This document shows positions 1 to 10,188 of a stretch of 64,000 bases of DNA, in pieces. The notes beneath the pieces were generated by a model. The model saw only the letters and a program-made list of their open reading frames with translations, did no database searches and was not told the origin of the DNA. The translations under genes were made by a program, and so were the position numbers. Within the stretch, counting starts at the first letter, position 1. Each line of letters starts with the position of its first letter. This DNA is from Clostridium sp. AM22-11AC (GTDB lineage Bacteria > Bacillota > Clostridia > Lachnospirales > Lachnospiraceae). The DNA lies in contig NZ_QUCM01000019.1 of assembly GCF_003473545.1 (NCBI RefSeq), forward strand, positions 11,496-75,495. Direction: 5' to 3'.

Positions 1-1
1 G

Positions 2-289
2 GAAGCCGACGGGACACAGGAAGAAAATACGAATAAAGCCGGGAGCTGCAAGGTTTTTATTGCCGATAACGGACAGGAAACCAGAGTGCCCCTTCTTTCA
101 GACGGTGCTATGGCAAAACGGTTTTATACGGATTTTAATGTAGACCAGTACAGCTATGAAGATGGCTGTTTTACAGTAAAAGATATTAATGTATATTATA
201 AGGCAGATGCAAAGCGGTCAGACAAGGTGCCAATGGCGCACCTGGATCAGCTGACAGTACACGCTGTAAATCTGGAAGGATTAAATTAG
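2..289 (+). CDS. C-terminal end of an unidentified protein (5' truncated by window edge)
   Basis: An open frame runs in from the window edge and stops at TAG 287-289, giving about 95 residues. A GTG at 86 could be read as a start, but the frame is open upstream and no ribosome site precedes it, so this is taken as the tail of a longer gene. The residues are polar and mixed alpha/beta in character, with no membrane segment or recognisable motif. It ends 77 bp before a giant prepilin-like gene on the same strand, so it may belong to the same pilus or pseudopilus operon; that is inference from position only. Confidence 0.6.
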   Translation, partial: EADGTQEENTNKAGSCKVFIADNGQETRVPLLSDGAMAKRFYTDFNVDQYSYEDGCFTVKDINVYYKADAKRSDKVPMAHLDQLTVHAVNLEGLN

Positions 290-366
290 TTACAGTTTAA
301 CTGCAGCTGAGATGAAGCATAAATGAAGCGGTAAGAAAGACTGGATATTCTGCGGAGGATAGAGAA

Positions 367-3300
367 ATGGAACGCACAACCTATATGCAGAAAAAAAGAA
401 AAGGCGGTTTTACACTGGCGGAATTTCTGGTGGTCATAGCGATCTCCACGATCCTTGCCGGTGTTTCTTTTGTTACAGCTATCCATTATCAAAGCCGTTT
501 AAGACGTCTGGAAATGGACCAGACTGCAAAAGAGATTTTTCTGGCAGCCCAGAACCGGTTGAGCCTGGAAAAGGCCGGTGGAAGTCTGGAACGGCTTCTG
601 GCAGAATATCCGGATCCGGAGGATCCTGACTCGGAGGATAAGCTGGGGCTTACTTTATCCTCAGGATCAGAGGAAAAACAGGGATTGTATTATATTCTGT
701 ATCAGCCGGGAGATGAGGGAAGCAATGACACAGAAGATATCAGACAGCGTCTGCTTCCCTTTGGTTCCATTGATGAAACCGTCCGTACAGATGGAAGTTA
801 TGCGATTGGTTATAACCCGAAAGAGGGAACCGTAAGGGAAGTATGGTACTCAGACAAGTATGTATTTCAGGTGACAGACCTGGAAAGTGAAGAACTGGCC
901 CAGGCTGCATTATCTGCAGATAAGAGAGAGAAGTATCATGGAGAAGCCATTGGATATTATAACGGGGAGTCCATGACAGACCCGGAAGTGATCCCGGATC
1001 CCAAGTTAAAGAAACCAACATTGAAGATATTTAACGGGGATGTTCTCTATGCGGAAGTAGATGATTATATGTCTCCCACTGCCCGGTATACAATGAGATT
1101 GTGGGTAGAAGGCATGTCCAGCGGCACCAAAGGCTGGATTGACCTGATGGATTTCAGCCAGAGACAGAGAGTGATATCCATTGGAACCTCAGGAGTCTCT
1201 TATGTGATCTTAGATGATATCACATGGGAGGGGTTCCGTTTTGCCGGTCTGAGCCAGGACCTGAAACGTTCAGACGGAGGAAAGGAAGGAAAGCTGATCC
1301 CGGGAGAAGATCTACGGGTCTATGCGGAGGTTTCAAACAGCAACGGAAGTGTGATCAGTGAGATCAAAGAGTGCAACAGTATCTTCCAGGATATAACGGA
1401 AAATAAGGTGCTTGTTTCCAGTATTCGGCATCTGGAAAACCTGGATTACCGGATCTCCGGTTTTAAGCCTGAGGACAGTGGGGAAGCCATTGGATTGTCC
1501 CCGGCAGAAGATGGATCCAATGAGTATGTGGTTTCCCAGCAGGAGGATCTTTCCTGGACAGATTTCAGAACAAATGTTGTAAATCAAATTCATATTAGCC
1601 ATGGAGATAACCGAGTAGTAAGGGAAGCAGATAAACTTTCTGTTTGTTATGCAACGGGAAGCGGAACTTATACCTCCCTTAAATATACGCAGCCCGGCTG
1701 CTATGCTCCGGTAAACCCACAGTTTGTCATGTCTTATGAGGGAAATACGCATAAAATAAATGATCTTCTGGTGAATGTGAAGGGAGATATCCTGGCAGGC
1801 GGATGCTTTGGAAATGTTACAAAAGATCTGTATGTAAAAGACCTGAAGCTGGTGCGGCCGGATATAACCTCAGAAACCAGTGCAGGAGCGCTGGTGGGAT
1901 TTGGTATAAATATACCTGACAGATATGGTGATCCTGTTAAACCGTTAAACATATCTGTAGAGAATGTTTTTGTACAGTATCCGAAGATCACGGCGACAGG
2001 GGAGAAGGATGCTGCCAGTGACATAGAAGTAGATGCGGGAGCCCTGGTGGGAGCTTTTAGCGGAACAGAACTTACCATCAGTAAGACCATGGCAGTGGAT
2101 ACCTACCGCACAAAAGTAGCAGCGGATGATGCAGAAGCTGAGAAAGATCTGGATACGGCAGTTGAAGCAACATACAGAATTCGGTCCCAGTATGGTGTTG
2201 CAGGGGGACTGGCAGGTTCTGTATCTGGAAAACTGACTGTTTCCGGTTGTGTTGCGTCTGTTTATGTAGATGGATATGACTTTGCAGGCGGCCTGGTAGG
2301 AAAAGTGGTTGATAATAAAGGAGATCAGCCGGCACGGATCGAAAACAGTTACGTAGGCGGTCATACATCAGCAGGAAAATTCCTGGTCCATCCGACTCCG
2401 GCAGAAGAAAACTTTGATACAACACAGGGACGTTATAATGTTATTTCCAGAGATACCATTGCAGGTGGTCTGGCTGCGATCCTGCCAAGTGGAAGCCAGG
2501 TGGAACGTACCTATGTATCAGCATCCGTTTATATGCATTCTGATGTTTATGGCACTGTACCGGCTGCTTCTGAGACCGATACTAAAATGAACAAGGCGAA
2601 CGAGAAGCAGGATGAAGCCGCTTTTGTAACGGTTTATGGCGCATTGAATACGGGAAGCAGTGGCAAGGCTGCATCAGATGCCAGCTTTCGGTATTGCTAC
2701 AGCTCTTCCATGGTAAACGGAGCAAGGTCTGTATGTTATTCGGATACACTGAAAAATTATTTTGAGGAAAATTCTCAGGCAATATCCAAGAAAGCATTTC
2801 CTTACGATAAAACACTGACCAGTACCTATCCGATGCCAACTGTAGTCCAGCTGATCCAGGCAGATCCAACCACCCAAAACATGATCCAGGAAGACCAAAA
2901 CAGCGACTCCACCCAGCCTAAACAGATCCCAAAGTTTGCCCGCGTCCACATCGGCGACTGGATGGAGCCGGAGAAGGAAGAGCCGGAGGAGACAGGAATG
3001 CAAGTGAATAACGGTAATAGACTATGGGTAGATTACGTGCTTGACATTCCAGACGATACTGGAACGGGAACAAATCAGGAGCCGCTGCAGGTAAGTTTTT
3101 CCATTAAAGGACAGAGCAATGGAAATACAGTCTATTATCTTGTGAAATTCTATCCGGATTTAAGCAAGATAATGTATATAGAGGAGATAGATGCGTCTAA
3201 GGTTGAGTTGGCATATAATGAAAAAAATACTTGGGGTTGGCCGGCATCGTGGACAGATATTGATAAATTATCAACGAAAAGGATTGAAGTAACAGAAACG

Positions 3301-4959
3301 GGAGAAAAACAGATAAAAGTAAGGTTATATCTGGATAATAAAGCGTTTGTCCGTTCAGGGTTCAAGTATTTATACTGGCAGGATAATTATATCAAAGCAG
3401 GAGACAATCTTGTAATACAGGCAAGTGATAAGCATGCGATCCCGGATGGTACAGATCCGATAGATGATAAAAATAACAGTTATTTTGACAAACTGATCTA
3501 TGATGAAACCACAGGTACTTATACTGCAAAGGTTGCTAATTCCCGCCATCTGCTGAATTTGAATTTCTATGATAAAAATGATTTTAATATTACAAATGTA
3601 GAGCAGACGGATAATATTTTGTGGACGGATGATCCATCGGTTACTGCAAACACGGAAGCATATTGTAAAGAACTTTCGGAAGCTTATCCCGGTGTGGATG
3701 TTAAGATCTATGATGGATGGAGTCCAGGAAATGGTTTTACAAATCCGGGAAGTTTTAAAGCTATTGATAATACAACTATTCGTTCCTATGATGGAGGTGG
3801 ACATACCATAGCGGGATTGCGGATCTTACCGCCATTGTCTGGTAATGAAAGTACGGCTCTTTTTGCTAAAAATGATCAGTTGACAGTGAAAAATCTGAAT
3901 ATCAAAGATCCATATATCCAGGGAGGCGCCTATGGTGCAGCAGTGCTCATAGATACAGCTGGAGAGATTAACGATTATAGTGATGTCAGAGATGGCACTT
4001 ATCTGGATCTGGAGAATATCCGCGTTTATGGTGATGATATAAAACTGCAAGGATGGGGAGTTGGCGGAATTGCAGTAAATGTAGGTGTACAGAAAGTCAC
4101 CATAAAAAATGTTCATGTATATGGAAAAAATGTATTGATCGGTGGTGCCTCAACGGGATCAAATTATGGAGCAGGTGGTCTTGTAGGAAAAATAAAGGCG
4201 AAGGAATTAGAGGTTACAAACTGTTCATTTTCCGGTTATCTCAGTGGAAAACATTTTCAGCATGGAGCAGGCGGCTTGATCGGTAATCTGGATCTGTCTG
4301 GATATGTAAAAGGACCAGATAAGGAAATTCCATTGATCCAAAATTGCTATGTGGCAGGAAGAAATAATGATTATCCAGATATGACTGCAATCGGAGATGA
4401 TGATCAATTTCATGCCCCTTATAATATTTCTGGTTACAGTAATGTAGGTGGTTTGATCGGAGAAGGAAAAGGTTGTTTGAAGATTGAAAACAGCTTTAGT
4501 ATGGCAAATATATTCAGTTATATGAGAGGTAATGAAGGAAGTGCTGGTGGACTTGTTGGCAGATATGATAATTCCTCAGATCTGACCGTTGATACCTGTT
4601 ATTTTGGAGGAAAGGTCAGCAGAGTAATGCAGGGAGCTGGAAATGATCCAGTCATTGGCTATCTCATCGGTCGCACCAACAAAACCGGAAGCGGTACCAG
4701 CGAAGCAACTGATGCAACCATTACCAACTGTGTGTATAGAGCCTGGGATACCAACGATGATCCAATTGGTAATATATGGGGTTCTGTAAGCGGTATTAAG
4801 TCAGTCCTAGACCAATTCCGTCTTCGTGCAACCGACACCCAAAATGACAATACCATTACATACGACGAAAATCTGAAAAACCAGAAATATCCATATAAAA
4901 TATGGACGAAAAAGCCGGATAATCAGACAGAACCATACCGCGGTGACTGGCTCAATTAA
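367..4959 (+). CDS. Giant prepilin-like surface protein with GLUG-type repeats
   Basis: This 1530-residue protein begins with a class III prepilin signal: a short basic leader (residues 1-14, KKRKGG), cleavage expected before Phe15, Glu at +5 (FTLAEF), then a hydrophobic helix to about residue 35. The remainder is predicted extracellular. It contains several glycine-rich GLUG-like units (GGLAGSVSG, GGLVGKV, GGLVGKIK, GGLIGNL, GGLIGEG, GGLVGRY), each followed by a beta-strand pair with a conserved Cys or Tyr, which suggests a beta-solenoid. Ordinary pilins have 100-200 residues, so this is probably a minor, tip or adhesive pilin-like protein processed by a prepilin peptidase encoded elsewhere. 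GGAGG ends 8-9 bases before the ATG at 367; Met7 (385) is an alternative start. No sortase motif is seen at the C-terminus. The adhesin role is inferred. Confidence 0.8.
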   Translation: MERTTYMQKKRKGGFTLAEFLVVIAISTILAGVSFVTAIHYQSRLRRLEMDQTAKEIFLAAQNRLSLEKAGGSLERLLAEYPDPEDPDSEDKLGLTLSSGSEEKQGLYYILYQPGDEGSNDTEDIRQRLLPFGSIDETVRTDGSYAIGYNPKEGTVREVWYSDKYVFQVTDLESEELAQAALSADKREKYHGEAIGYYNGESMTDPEVIPDPKLKKPTLKIFNGDVLYAEVDDYMSPTARYTMRLWVEGMSSGTKGWIDLMDFSQRQRVISIGTSGVSYVILDDITWEGFRFAGLSQDLKRSDGGKEGKLIPGEDLRVYAEVSNSNGSVISEIKECNSIFQDITENKVLVSSIRHLENLDYRISGFKPEDSGEAIGLSPAEDGSNEYVVSQQEDLSWTDFRTNVVNQIHISHGDNRVVREADKLSVCYATGSGTYTSLKYTQPGCYAPVNPQFVMSYEGNTHKINDLLVNVKGDILAGGCFGNVTKDLYVKDLKLVRPDITSETSAGALVGFGINIPDRYGDPVKPLNISVENVFVQYPKITATGEKDAASDIEVDAGALVGAFSGTELTISKTMAVDTYRTKVAADDAEAEKDLDTAVEATYRIRSQYGVAGGLAGSVSGKLTVSGCVASVYVDGYDFAGGLVGKVVDNKGDQPARIENSYVGGHTSAGKFLVHPTPAEENFDTTQGRYNVISRDTIAGGLAAILPSGSQVERTYVSASVYMHSDVYGTVPAASETDTKMNKANEKQDEAAFVTVYGALNTGSSGKAASDASFRYCYSSSMVNGARSVCYSDTLKNYFEENSQAISKKAFPYDKTLTSTYPMPTVVQLIQADPTTQNMIQEDQNSDSTQPKQIPKFARVHIGDWMEPEKEEPEETGMQVNNGNRLWVDYVLDIPDDTGTGTNQEPLQVSFSIKGQSNGNTVYYLVKFYPDLSKIMYIEEIDASKVELAYNEKNTWGWPASWTDIDKLSTKRIEVTETGEKQIKVRLYLDNKAFVRSGFKYLYWQDNYIKAGDNLVIQASDKHAIPDGTDPIDDKNNSYFDKLIYDETTGTYTAKVANSRHLLNLNFYDKNDFNITNVEQTDNILWTDDPSVTANTEAYCKELSEAYPGVDVKIYDGWSPGNGFTNPGSFKAIDNTTIRSYDGGGHTIAGLRILPPLSGNESTALFAKNDQLTVKNLNIKDPYIQGGAYGAAVLIDTAGEINDYSDVRDGTYLDLENIRVYGDDIKLQGWGVGGIAVNVGVQKVTIKNVHVYGKNVLIGGASTGSNYGAGGLVGKIKAKELEVTNCSFSGYLSGKHFQHGAGGLIGNLDLSGYVKGPDKEIPLIQNCYVAGRNNDYPDMTAIGDDDQFHAPYNISGYSNVGGLIGEGKGCLKIENSFSMANIFSYMRGNEGSAGGLVGRYDNSSDLTVDTCYFGGKVSRVMQGAGNDPVIGYLIGRTNKTGSGTSEATDATITNCVYRAWDTNDDPIGNIWGSVSGIKSVLDQFRLRATDTQNDNTITYDENLKNQKYPYKIWTKKPDNQTEPYRGDWLN

Positions 4960-4999
4960 TTAACGATATCGGAAAATTAAATAGAGATGTGAAATAAAT

Positions 5000-5036
5000 G
5001 GCAGGCATTACGCAAGTGCCTGCCGTCTTCTTTTTT
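5000..5036 (+). terminator. Rho-independent terminator after the giant prepilin gene
   Basis: A perfect 8-bp stem GGCAGGCA (5000-5007) / TGCCTGCC (5017-5024) is followed by CTTCTTTTTT. The convergent brnQ stop codon lies in the loop. Confidence 0.85.
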
Positions 5037-6375
5037 CATTTCTCTTACATCCCAGCCCAATGATCATCCCAACCATTGCCGGAAGGATCCATCCAAGATT
5101 GAGATTAAAGAGAGGAAGGAAAGTCTGGGCCAGTGTTACTGCTTTATCCAGGTGGAACAGTACCTGAACCTGTTCGGGAAGAGTTTTGAAAAAGTCAAAC
5201 AGGGATGCTGCCCAGGTAAGGGCGGTTACCCATACATATACTTTCCGATCATGGTGAAAATGTTCTCCAAACATTGCCAGCAGGATCAGGGCAATAGCCG
5301 GAGGGTAGATCAGCATCAGGACCGGTACAGAGTATCGGATGATAGTGGAAAGCCCCATGTTGGATCCAATAAAGGAAAATAATGTAAAAATAATAGCCCA
5401 GGCTTTGTAGGAAAGCTTATCCGGGAACATTTGCACAAAGGTTTCGGAACAGCTGGTTACCAGTCCGATGGAAGTTTTCAGGCAGGCAAAAGTAATAGTT
5501 ACAGCCAGGATCACAAGTCCGGCTCTTCCAAGATAATGGCTGGAGATCTGGGATAATGCGATACCGCCATTTTCAGAAACAGCGAACAGTCCCAAAGACT
5601 GTGCGCCCATAAGAATGGTCAGCATATAGATCAGAGCCATTAAAACACCTGCAAGGATACCGGAGTGAAGTACTTCTTTTGCAATGGCTGTATCATCATC
5701 CACTCCCATCTGGCGGATCACATTTACTACTACGATACCGAAAGCAAGACCTGCAATGGCATCCATGGTTCCGTAGCCTTCTGACAGAGCATGAAACATA
5801 GCACCTGTTTCATAGGAAGGATCCGGCTGGGCCGCAGATACAGCGGTACCTGGATGAAGCAGGGCAGAAAGGATCAAAATTGCCAGAAAGAACAAAAACA
5901 GTGGGTTAATGACTTTTCCGATCCAGAGGGTGATATTGCCCGGTTTTAAAGAGAAAAAGAGGACCAGGGCAAAAAAGATGGCAGAAAAGACAAGGAGTGC
6001 TGTTCTTTCTGAGATCTGGCTTCCAAGAACAGGCTGGATCCCCGTTGTAAAGGAAGTAGTAGCGCATCTTGGAATAGCAAAACATGGTCCAATGGTCAGA
6101 TAAAGCAGACAGGTGAAAAAGTAACTGTAACGTCTGCTTACTTTGGAAGCAAGTGCCTGCAGCCCGTCAGAATGTGTATTTCCAATGGCTGCAACCCCAA
6201 GAATGGGAATTCCTACAGCTGCAATGATAAAGCCGGCCATAGCCGGGAGCAGGTTCCGTCCTGCAAGCTGTCCAAGATGGACAGGAAAGATCAGGTTTCC
6301 GGCGCCGAAGAACATACCAAATAAAGTAGCAGCTACTAACAGGCGCTGATGAAGGGAAAGATGTTTTTTATTCAT
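5008..6375 (-). CDS. brnQ: Branched-chain amino acid carrier BrnQ (LIVCS family)
   Basis: Sodium- or proton-coupled importer of leucine, isoleucine and valine in the cytoplasmic membrane. The 455-residue length matches the family. The N-terminus carries the characteristic LFGMFFGAGNLIFP segment, and about 12 hydrophobic segments follow, ending in a short basic tail (KRNEKRRR). The ATG at 6375 is preceded on its strand by GAGGTG. It is monocistronic, divergent from a LysR-type gene and separated from it by about 220 bp, the usual arrangement for a LysR regulator and its target. Regulation by that neighbour is inferred from position. Confidence 0.93.
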   Translation of the reverse strand: MNKKHLSLHQRLLVAATLFGMFFGAGNLIFPVHLGQLAGRNLLPAMAGFIIAAVGIPILGVAAIGNTHSDGLQALASKVSRRYSYFFTCLLYLTIGPCFAIPRCATTSFTTGIQPVLGSQISERTALLVFSAIFFALVLFFSLKPGNITLWIGKVINPLFLFFLAILILSALLHPGTAVSAAQPDPSYETGAMFHALSEGYGTMDAIAGLAFGIVVVNVIRQMGVDDDTAIAKEVLHSGILAGVLMALIYMLTILMGAQSLGLFAVSENGGIALSQISSHYLGRAGLVILAVTITFACLKTSIGLVTSCSETFVQMFPDKLSYKAWAIIFTLFSFIGSNMGLSTIIRYSVPVLMLIYPPAIALILLAMFGEHFHHDRKVYVWVTALTWAASLFDFFKTLPEQVQVLFHLDKAVTLAQTFLPLFNLNLGWILPAMVGMIIGLGCKRNEKRRRQALA

Positions 6376-6465
6376 GATCGTGGATCACCTCGTTTTACAT
6401 ATTTATAAGTGGTAGTTTTGAATAGTTATATAGATCATTTATTACTTTACATTTTACGTTGGTTC

Positions 6466-6494
6466 TTGTTGTTTGTGAAATCCATGTTTATAAT
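6466..6494 (+). promoter_or_regulatory. Promoter of the LysR-type regulator gene
   Basis: TTGTTG (6466-6471) and TATAAT (6489-6494) are separated by 17 bp and lie about 100 bp upstream of the regulator start, in the divergent brnQ-lysR interval. Confidence 0.6.
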
Positions 6495-6595
6495 AGAACT
6501 ATGACAAAGTGTAATACTCTGTGAACAGGCGAAAACTGTGACTGACAGCAGAAATGCCTGAAAAACAGGAGAAAGGAAAGCATGGGAGTGTATTT

Positions 6596-7489
6596 ATGGA
6601 AGCAAAAAAATTAGAGATCTTAATGACTGCCGTAGATCTGGGAAGTTTTTCTAAGGCATCGGAAGTGGTTGGATATACCCAGTCAGGACTTACCCATCTG
6701 GTAAACAGCCTGGAGCGGGAGATTGGATTTCCTCTGATCATACGAAGTCACAATGGCATTTCCCTGACAGAACAGGGAAAGGAGCTGGTGCCAGCTATCA
6801 GACAGTTCCTTCAGGCAAATGCCAATCTGGAAAATCAGATTCAAACTATTACCAGGCAACAGACGGAAACCATCCGGATTGCCGCCTATGCCAGTATGGC
6901 CATGTTCTGGATGCCGGAAATATTGTACCGTTTTCGCAGGATCTGCCCAAAAGTGGATGTAGACCTGCGGATGGTGGATAATGCCCTGGAGCCTTTTGAA
7001 CTTTTACAGGAGGGAAAGACAGATGTGATCTTTGCCAGCAGACAAAGTTACCGGAACTGTGAATGGATCCCCCTTTATTATGAATTGCTGTATGCCATTT
7101 TGCCGAAGGATTATCCCTTAAATGGACGAAAAGAATTTCCTTTAAAAGAGTTTGAGGGGCAAGATTTTCTTATGCCTTATGGACGTTTTGATATTGATGT
7201 TCACGCTGCTTTTGACAGGGCAGGTGTAAAGGCGAAAGAGCAGGCTGTGTATGTAGATGATGAAACCGTGATCCGTATGGTGGGGAAAGGACTTGGCATT
7301 TCCATGATGTCGGAATTTATGATCCGGGGGAATACAGATGATGTGTGCTGTGTGCCGGTCACACCGGAAAGCATCAGGGAACTGGGAATGGGAATGAAGA
7401 AAGAAACGGAGCCTTCCGATAGTGTGCAGAAGCTGAAAGAATGTGTTCTCCAGTATGTGAAAGAGTTAAAGGAACGAAAAAAGGCTTGA
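6596..7489 (+). CDS. LysR-family transcriptional regulator
   Basis: A 297-residue protein. Residues 1-60 form the winged helix-turn-helix (LGSFSKASEVVGYTQSGLTHLVNSLE, then an IIRSHNGISLTEQG wing), and residues 85-290 form the periplasmic-binding-protein-like effector domain. The ATG at 6596 is chosen over 6554 because GGGAG lies 7 bases upstream and the LysR helix starts almost at once, as is normal. It is divergent from brnQ, so branched-chain amino acids or a related metabolite are plausible effectors; this is inference. Its 3' end converges on a prepilin gene through a shared hairpin. Confidence 0.9.
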   Translation: MEAKKLEILMTAVDLGSFSKASEVVGYTQSGLTHLVNSLEREIGFPLIIRSHNGISLTEQGKELVPAIRQFLQANANLENQIQTITRQQTETIRIAAYASMAMFWMPEILYRFRRICPKVDVDLRMVDNALEPFELLQEGKTDVIFASRQSYRNCEWIPLYYELLYAILPKDYPLNGRKEFPLKEFEGQDFLMPYGRFDIDVHAAFDRAGVKAKEQAVYVDDETVIRMVGKGLGISMMSEFMIRGNTDDVCCVPVTPESIRELGMGMKKETEPSDSVQKLKECVLQYVKELKERKKA

Positions 7490-7506
7490 CTTTTTACAGT
7501 CAAGCC
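7476..7506 (-). terminator. Terminator between convergent lysR and prepilin genes
   Basis: Perfect 9-bp stem GGCTTGACT (7483-7491) / AGTCAAGCC (7498-7506) with a 6-base loop. A run of seven A's at 7476-7482 becomes a U tract on the minus strand, so it terminates the leftward prepilin gene. It overlaps the end of the LysR coding sequence. Confidence 0.75.
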
Positions 7507-7511
7507 CCATA

Positions 7512-8474
7512 TCAATATGGAAGTGTATTTTCATATTTCTGATAATCCGGATTGGATTTGACTAATTTTTCATATGCTGCGTACGCATCATTCAAATTAT
7601 CAAAGCAGTCTTTAGGGTCAGATGGAATGTATTTTTTGTATGCTTCTATTTGTTGTTTTTTACTTCCGGCTGAAGAGGTACTTTTTATGATCACATTATA
7701 GGTCATTCCGTTTGAGGTTCTTGTAGTTGTCTGGGAATTGGAAATATAAAATTTTCCATCTGCCGTGCTGACGATCATAGGGACTGTTTCTCCGGCCTGG
7801 AAACCATTCTTATTTATATCTACAGAAGTCCAGAACCAATAGCGGTTCTGATTTTTATGATCACTGCCTGTATCAGAAACGCTTCCCATATAAGCCCAGG
7901 TTCCTGTTTTCATCAGGCTGCTTCTGTTTTTATCTTCATCAATGAATGGTTGTATCAATTTTACCATTTTAGAATTTGTACAGCCGGAATCAATTTCAAG
8001 ATTGACGTTTGAACCATATGTTTTATGGATGTAATCCAGTACGCCGCTGTTGTTAAAAGGATTATGTATATTACTGAATTCCCTGCTCCATTGAAGTACG
8101 GGTCCAATAGCCGGATCATAGTATACTTTGCAAGAACCTTTAGCGGTGGGATTTCCGATCCAGTTATTTGTATCGTTTTCCGTGATACCTCCGATCATAA
8201 CTTTACGTGGAGTTTGCCAGCCATCTTCCTTCTGCTTCAGGGGGACGATCCTGCTTTCATTTACATCACCGGAATTTACGGCAGTTAGTACTTCGGCATA
8301 AGCAACCCGGACATTGGCCATATCTGTTGCTTCCCTGCTTCTTTCCAGCTGTGCTGCAAAGACCGGAACAGAAATTGCGACAAGAATTCCGATAATTGCA
8401 ACAACCACCAGCAATTCGGCTAATGTAAACCCTTGTTGATTTGTCAGTATGTGTTTCTCTTTTTGCTTTTTCAT
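7512..8474 (-). CDS. Type IV prepilin / pseudopilin-like protein
   Basis: A 320-residue protein with a textbook class III leader. A basic leader ending Gln-Gln-Gly15 is followed by FTLAELLVVVAIIGIL with Glu at +5, so prepilin peptidase should cut before Phe16. The hydrophobic helix runs to about residue 40, then an amphipathic stretch (LERSREATDMANVRVAYAEVL) typical of pilin alpha-1. The C-terminal 230 residues resemble no subfamily I know and are predicted extracellular. It is monocistronic and convergent with the LysR gene. Together with the 1530-residue prepilin-like protein 2.5 kb away it suggests a type IV pilus or pseudopilus locus whose assembly genes are outside the window. Confidence 0.85.
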   Translation of the reverse strand: MKKQKEKHILTNQQGFTLAELLVVVAIIGILVAISVPVFAAQLERSREATDMANVRVAYAEVLTAVNSGDVNESRIVPLKQKEDGWQTPRKVMIGGITENDTNNWIGNPTAKGSCKVYYDPAIGPVLQWSREFSNIHNPFNNSGVLDYIHKTYGSNVNLEIDSGCTNSKMVKLIQPFIDEDKNRSSLMKTGTWAYMGSVSDTGSDHKNQNRYWFWTSVDINKNGFQAGETVPMIVSTADGKFYISNSQTTTRTSNGMTYNVIIKSTSSAGSKKQQIEAYKKYIPSDPKDCFDNLNDAYAAYEKLVKSNPDYQKYENTLPY

Positions 8475-8602
8475 AAATATCTTCCCTTATGTATTCTGTA
8501 TATTTCGGTAAATTATGTCATTCCAACGCTGTTTACATTAATTCTATTTTAACACTTCTTTTTTTTAAAGTATACAGCTGATCGCCAGAAATGAAAAAAA
8601 AC

Positions 8603-8631
8603 TTGACTTTTCTTATTAAAAAGCCTAGAAT
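8603..8631 (+). promoter_or_regulatory. pheST promoter
   Basis: TTGACT (8603-8608), a 17-bp spacer and TAGAAT (8626-8631) form a strong vegetative promoter. Transcription should start near 8638, at the 5' end of the T-box leader. Confidence 0.8.
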
Positions 8632-8637
8632 GATTTA

Positions 8638-8957
8638 CAGACTATGAATGTCTTATACAGACAGACATGCCTGAAATCATAAAATGAAGAACAAAAGCGA
8701 AGATCGTGTTTTTAAGATACTGTTTTCGGTCAGAGAGAAAAGGTCGTCGGCTGTGAGCCTTTTTCCGTTCAGACAGATATCCGAATTTCCCACGGGAGCT
8801 GCATTGCTGAAGGTTAAATAGTAGGCAGTGCCGTCTGGTGTACGTTACATACCGTAAAGTGTCTGCAGGAAAGATCTTATATGATCTGGCTGCGGGAAAC
8901 TGGGTGGTACCACGGTAAATGATCGTCCCTCTGCGTGTATGCGCAGGGGGATTTTTT
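8638..8957 (+). promoter_or_regulatory. T-box leader with terminator, regulating pheST
   Basis: The leader carries the hallmark T-box core GGGTGGTACCACGG (8902-8915), whose bulge would pair with the acceptor end of uncharged tRNA. It is followed by an intrinsic terminator (stem CCCTCTGCG / CGCAGGGGG at about 8927-8950, then a T run to 8957). Uncharged tRNA-Phe should stabilise the antiterminator and allow transcription of pheST. A TTC triplet at 8787-8789 is a possible Phe specifier, but I could not fold stem I with certainty. The 158 bases after the terminator hold a GCCTGC/GCAGGC hairpin and no gene. Confidence 0.9.
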
Positions 8958-9115
8958 TAGCCATTAACGAATAACCCGCCTGCATAGCAGGCAGTAGAGT
9001 GCGAAGCACAAAGTTGTGAATGGAACTGAGGAAAAACCACCAGCAATAAATGTGCTCTCAGTATTTTTTACATGAAAGATGCAGGGAGTATATAAGAAAG
9101 AAAAGGAGAGAAATC

Positions 9116-10159
9116 ATGCAGGATTTAAAAGAACTGAATGAAGTGATCGCTGGGATCAAAGATGAGATCTGCAAGGGTGCAGAAACTCTGACCACTTCCA
9201 GAAGTGTTTATGAATTCAAAAAGACCTTCTTAGACAACAAGCAGGGCCGCATCGGTCTTCTGATGAAAGAGATGCGCAATGTGCCAAACGACCAGAAGGC
9301 TGAGTTTGGTAAGACCATTAACGGTGCAAAGGAATGGGCAAACCAGTTTTTCGATGAACTGGACCAGAAATTAAAGGAAAAAGAGCAGCAGCAGCGTTAC
9401 GAGTCTGAAAAGATCGATATCACCATGCCGCCAAAGAAGATCCGTTATGGAAACCTTCATCCGGTAACTACGGTCCGCAATCAGCTGACTGACATCTTCG
9501 CTTCCATGGGATTTGAAGTATACGAAGGAACGGAGATCGAGACAGATTATTACAACTTTACTGCATTAAATACACCAAAGGATCATCCGGCCCGTGATAT
9601 GCAGGATACCTTCTATCTGTCCCCAGAGTTCTTACTGCGTACCCAGACATCCGCAGGACAGGTTCATGTAATGGAAGCAAAGAAACCTCCGATCAAGGTT
9701 GTTTCCCCAGGTAAGGTATTCCGTTCTGATGATGACGCTACTCATTCACCAATGTTCAGTCAGATGGAAGGCCTTGTTGTAGATGAAGGCATTACTCTCT
9801 GTGATTTAAAGGGAATGTTAGACATGTTTGTTCAGAGGATCTTCGGTGAGTCCACCAGAACCAGACTCCGTCCTTCCTACTTCCCATTTACAGAGCCGTC
9901 TGTAGAGGTTGACGTAAGCTGCTTCCAGTGCGGCGGTAAGGGATGCAGACTGTGCAAGGGGACCGGCTGGATAGAGGTTCTTGGCGCAGGTGTTGTAAAT
10001 AAGAAGGTGCTTGAAAACTGCGGCATCGATTCCGAGAAGTACAGCGGTTTTGCTTTCGGCCTTGGTCTGGAGCGTATCGCAATGTTAAAATACGGCATCA
10101 ACAACATTAAGATGCTGTTTGAGTCTGATCTGCGTGTGTTAGATCAGATCGATGACTAA
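9116..10159 (+). CDS. pheS: Phenylalanine-tRNA ligase alpha subunit
   Basis: Catalytic subunit of the cytosolic alpha2-beta2 synthetase that charges tRNA-Phe. The protein has 347 residues. An N-terminal coiled coil (about 1-85) is followed by the class II aminoacyl-tRNA synthetase core, with motif 2 ([21 protein letters not shown]) and motif 3 ([14 protein letters not shown]). The ATG at 9116 is chosen over 9050 because AGGAGA lies 7 bases upstream and the coiled coil begins there. A Cys cluster ([14 protein letters not shown]) near residue 270 is seen in many PheS proteins. It is the first gene of a two-gene operon under the T-box. Confidence 0.97.
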   Translation: MQDLKELNEVIAGIKDEICKGAETLTTSRSVYEFKKTFLDNKQGRIGLLMKEMRNVPNDQKAEFGKTINGAKEWANQFFDELDQKLKEKEQQQRYESEKIDITMPPKKIRYGNLHPVTTVRNQLTDIFASMGFEVYEGTEIETDYYNFTALNTPKDHPARDMQDTFYLSPEFLLRTQTSAGQVHVMEAKKPPIKVVSPGKVFRSDDDATHSPMFSQMEGLVVDEGITLCDLKGMLDMFVQRIFGESTRTRLRPSYFPFTEPSVEVDVSCFQCGGKGCRLCKGTGWIEVLGAGVVNKKVLENCGIDSEKYSGFAFGLGLERIAMLKYGINNIKMLFESDLRVLDQIDD

Positions 10160-10188
10160 TAGGTTCGATCAGGACAGGAGGATTAGAA

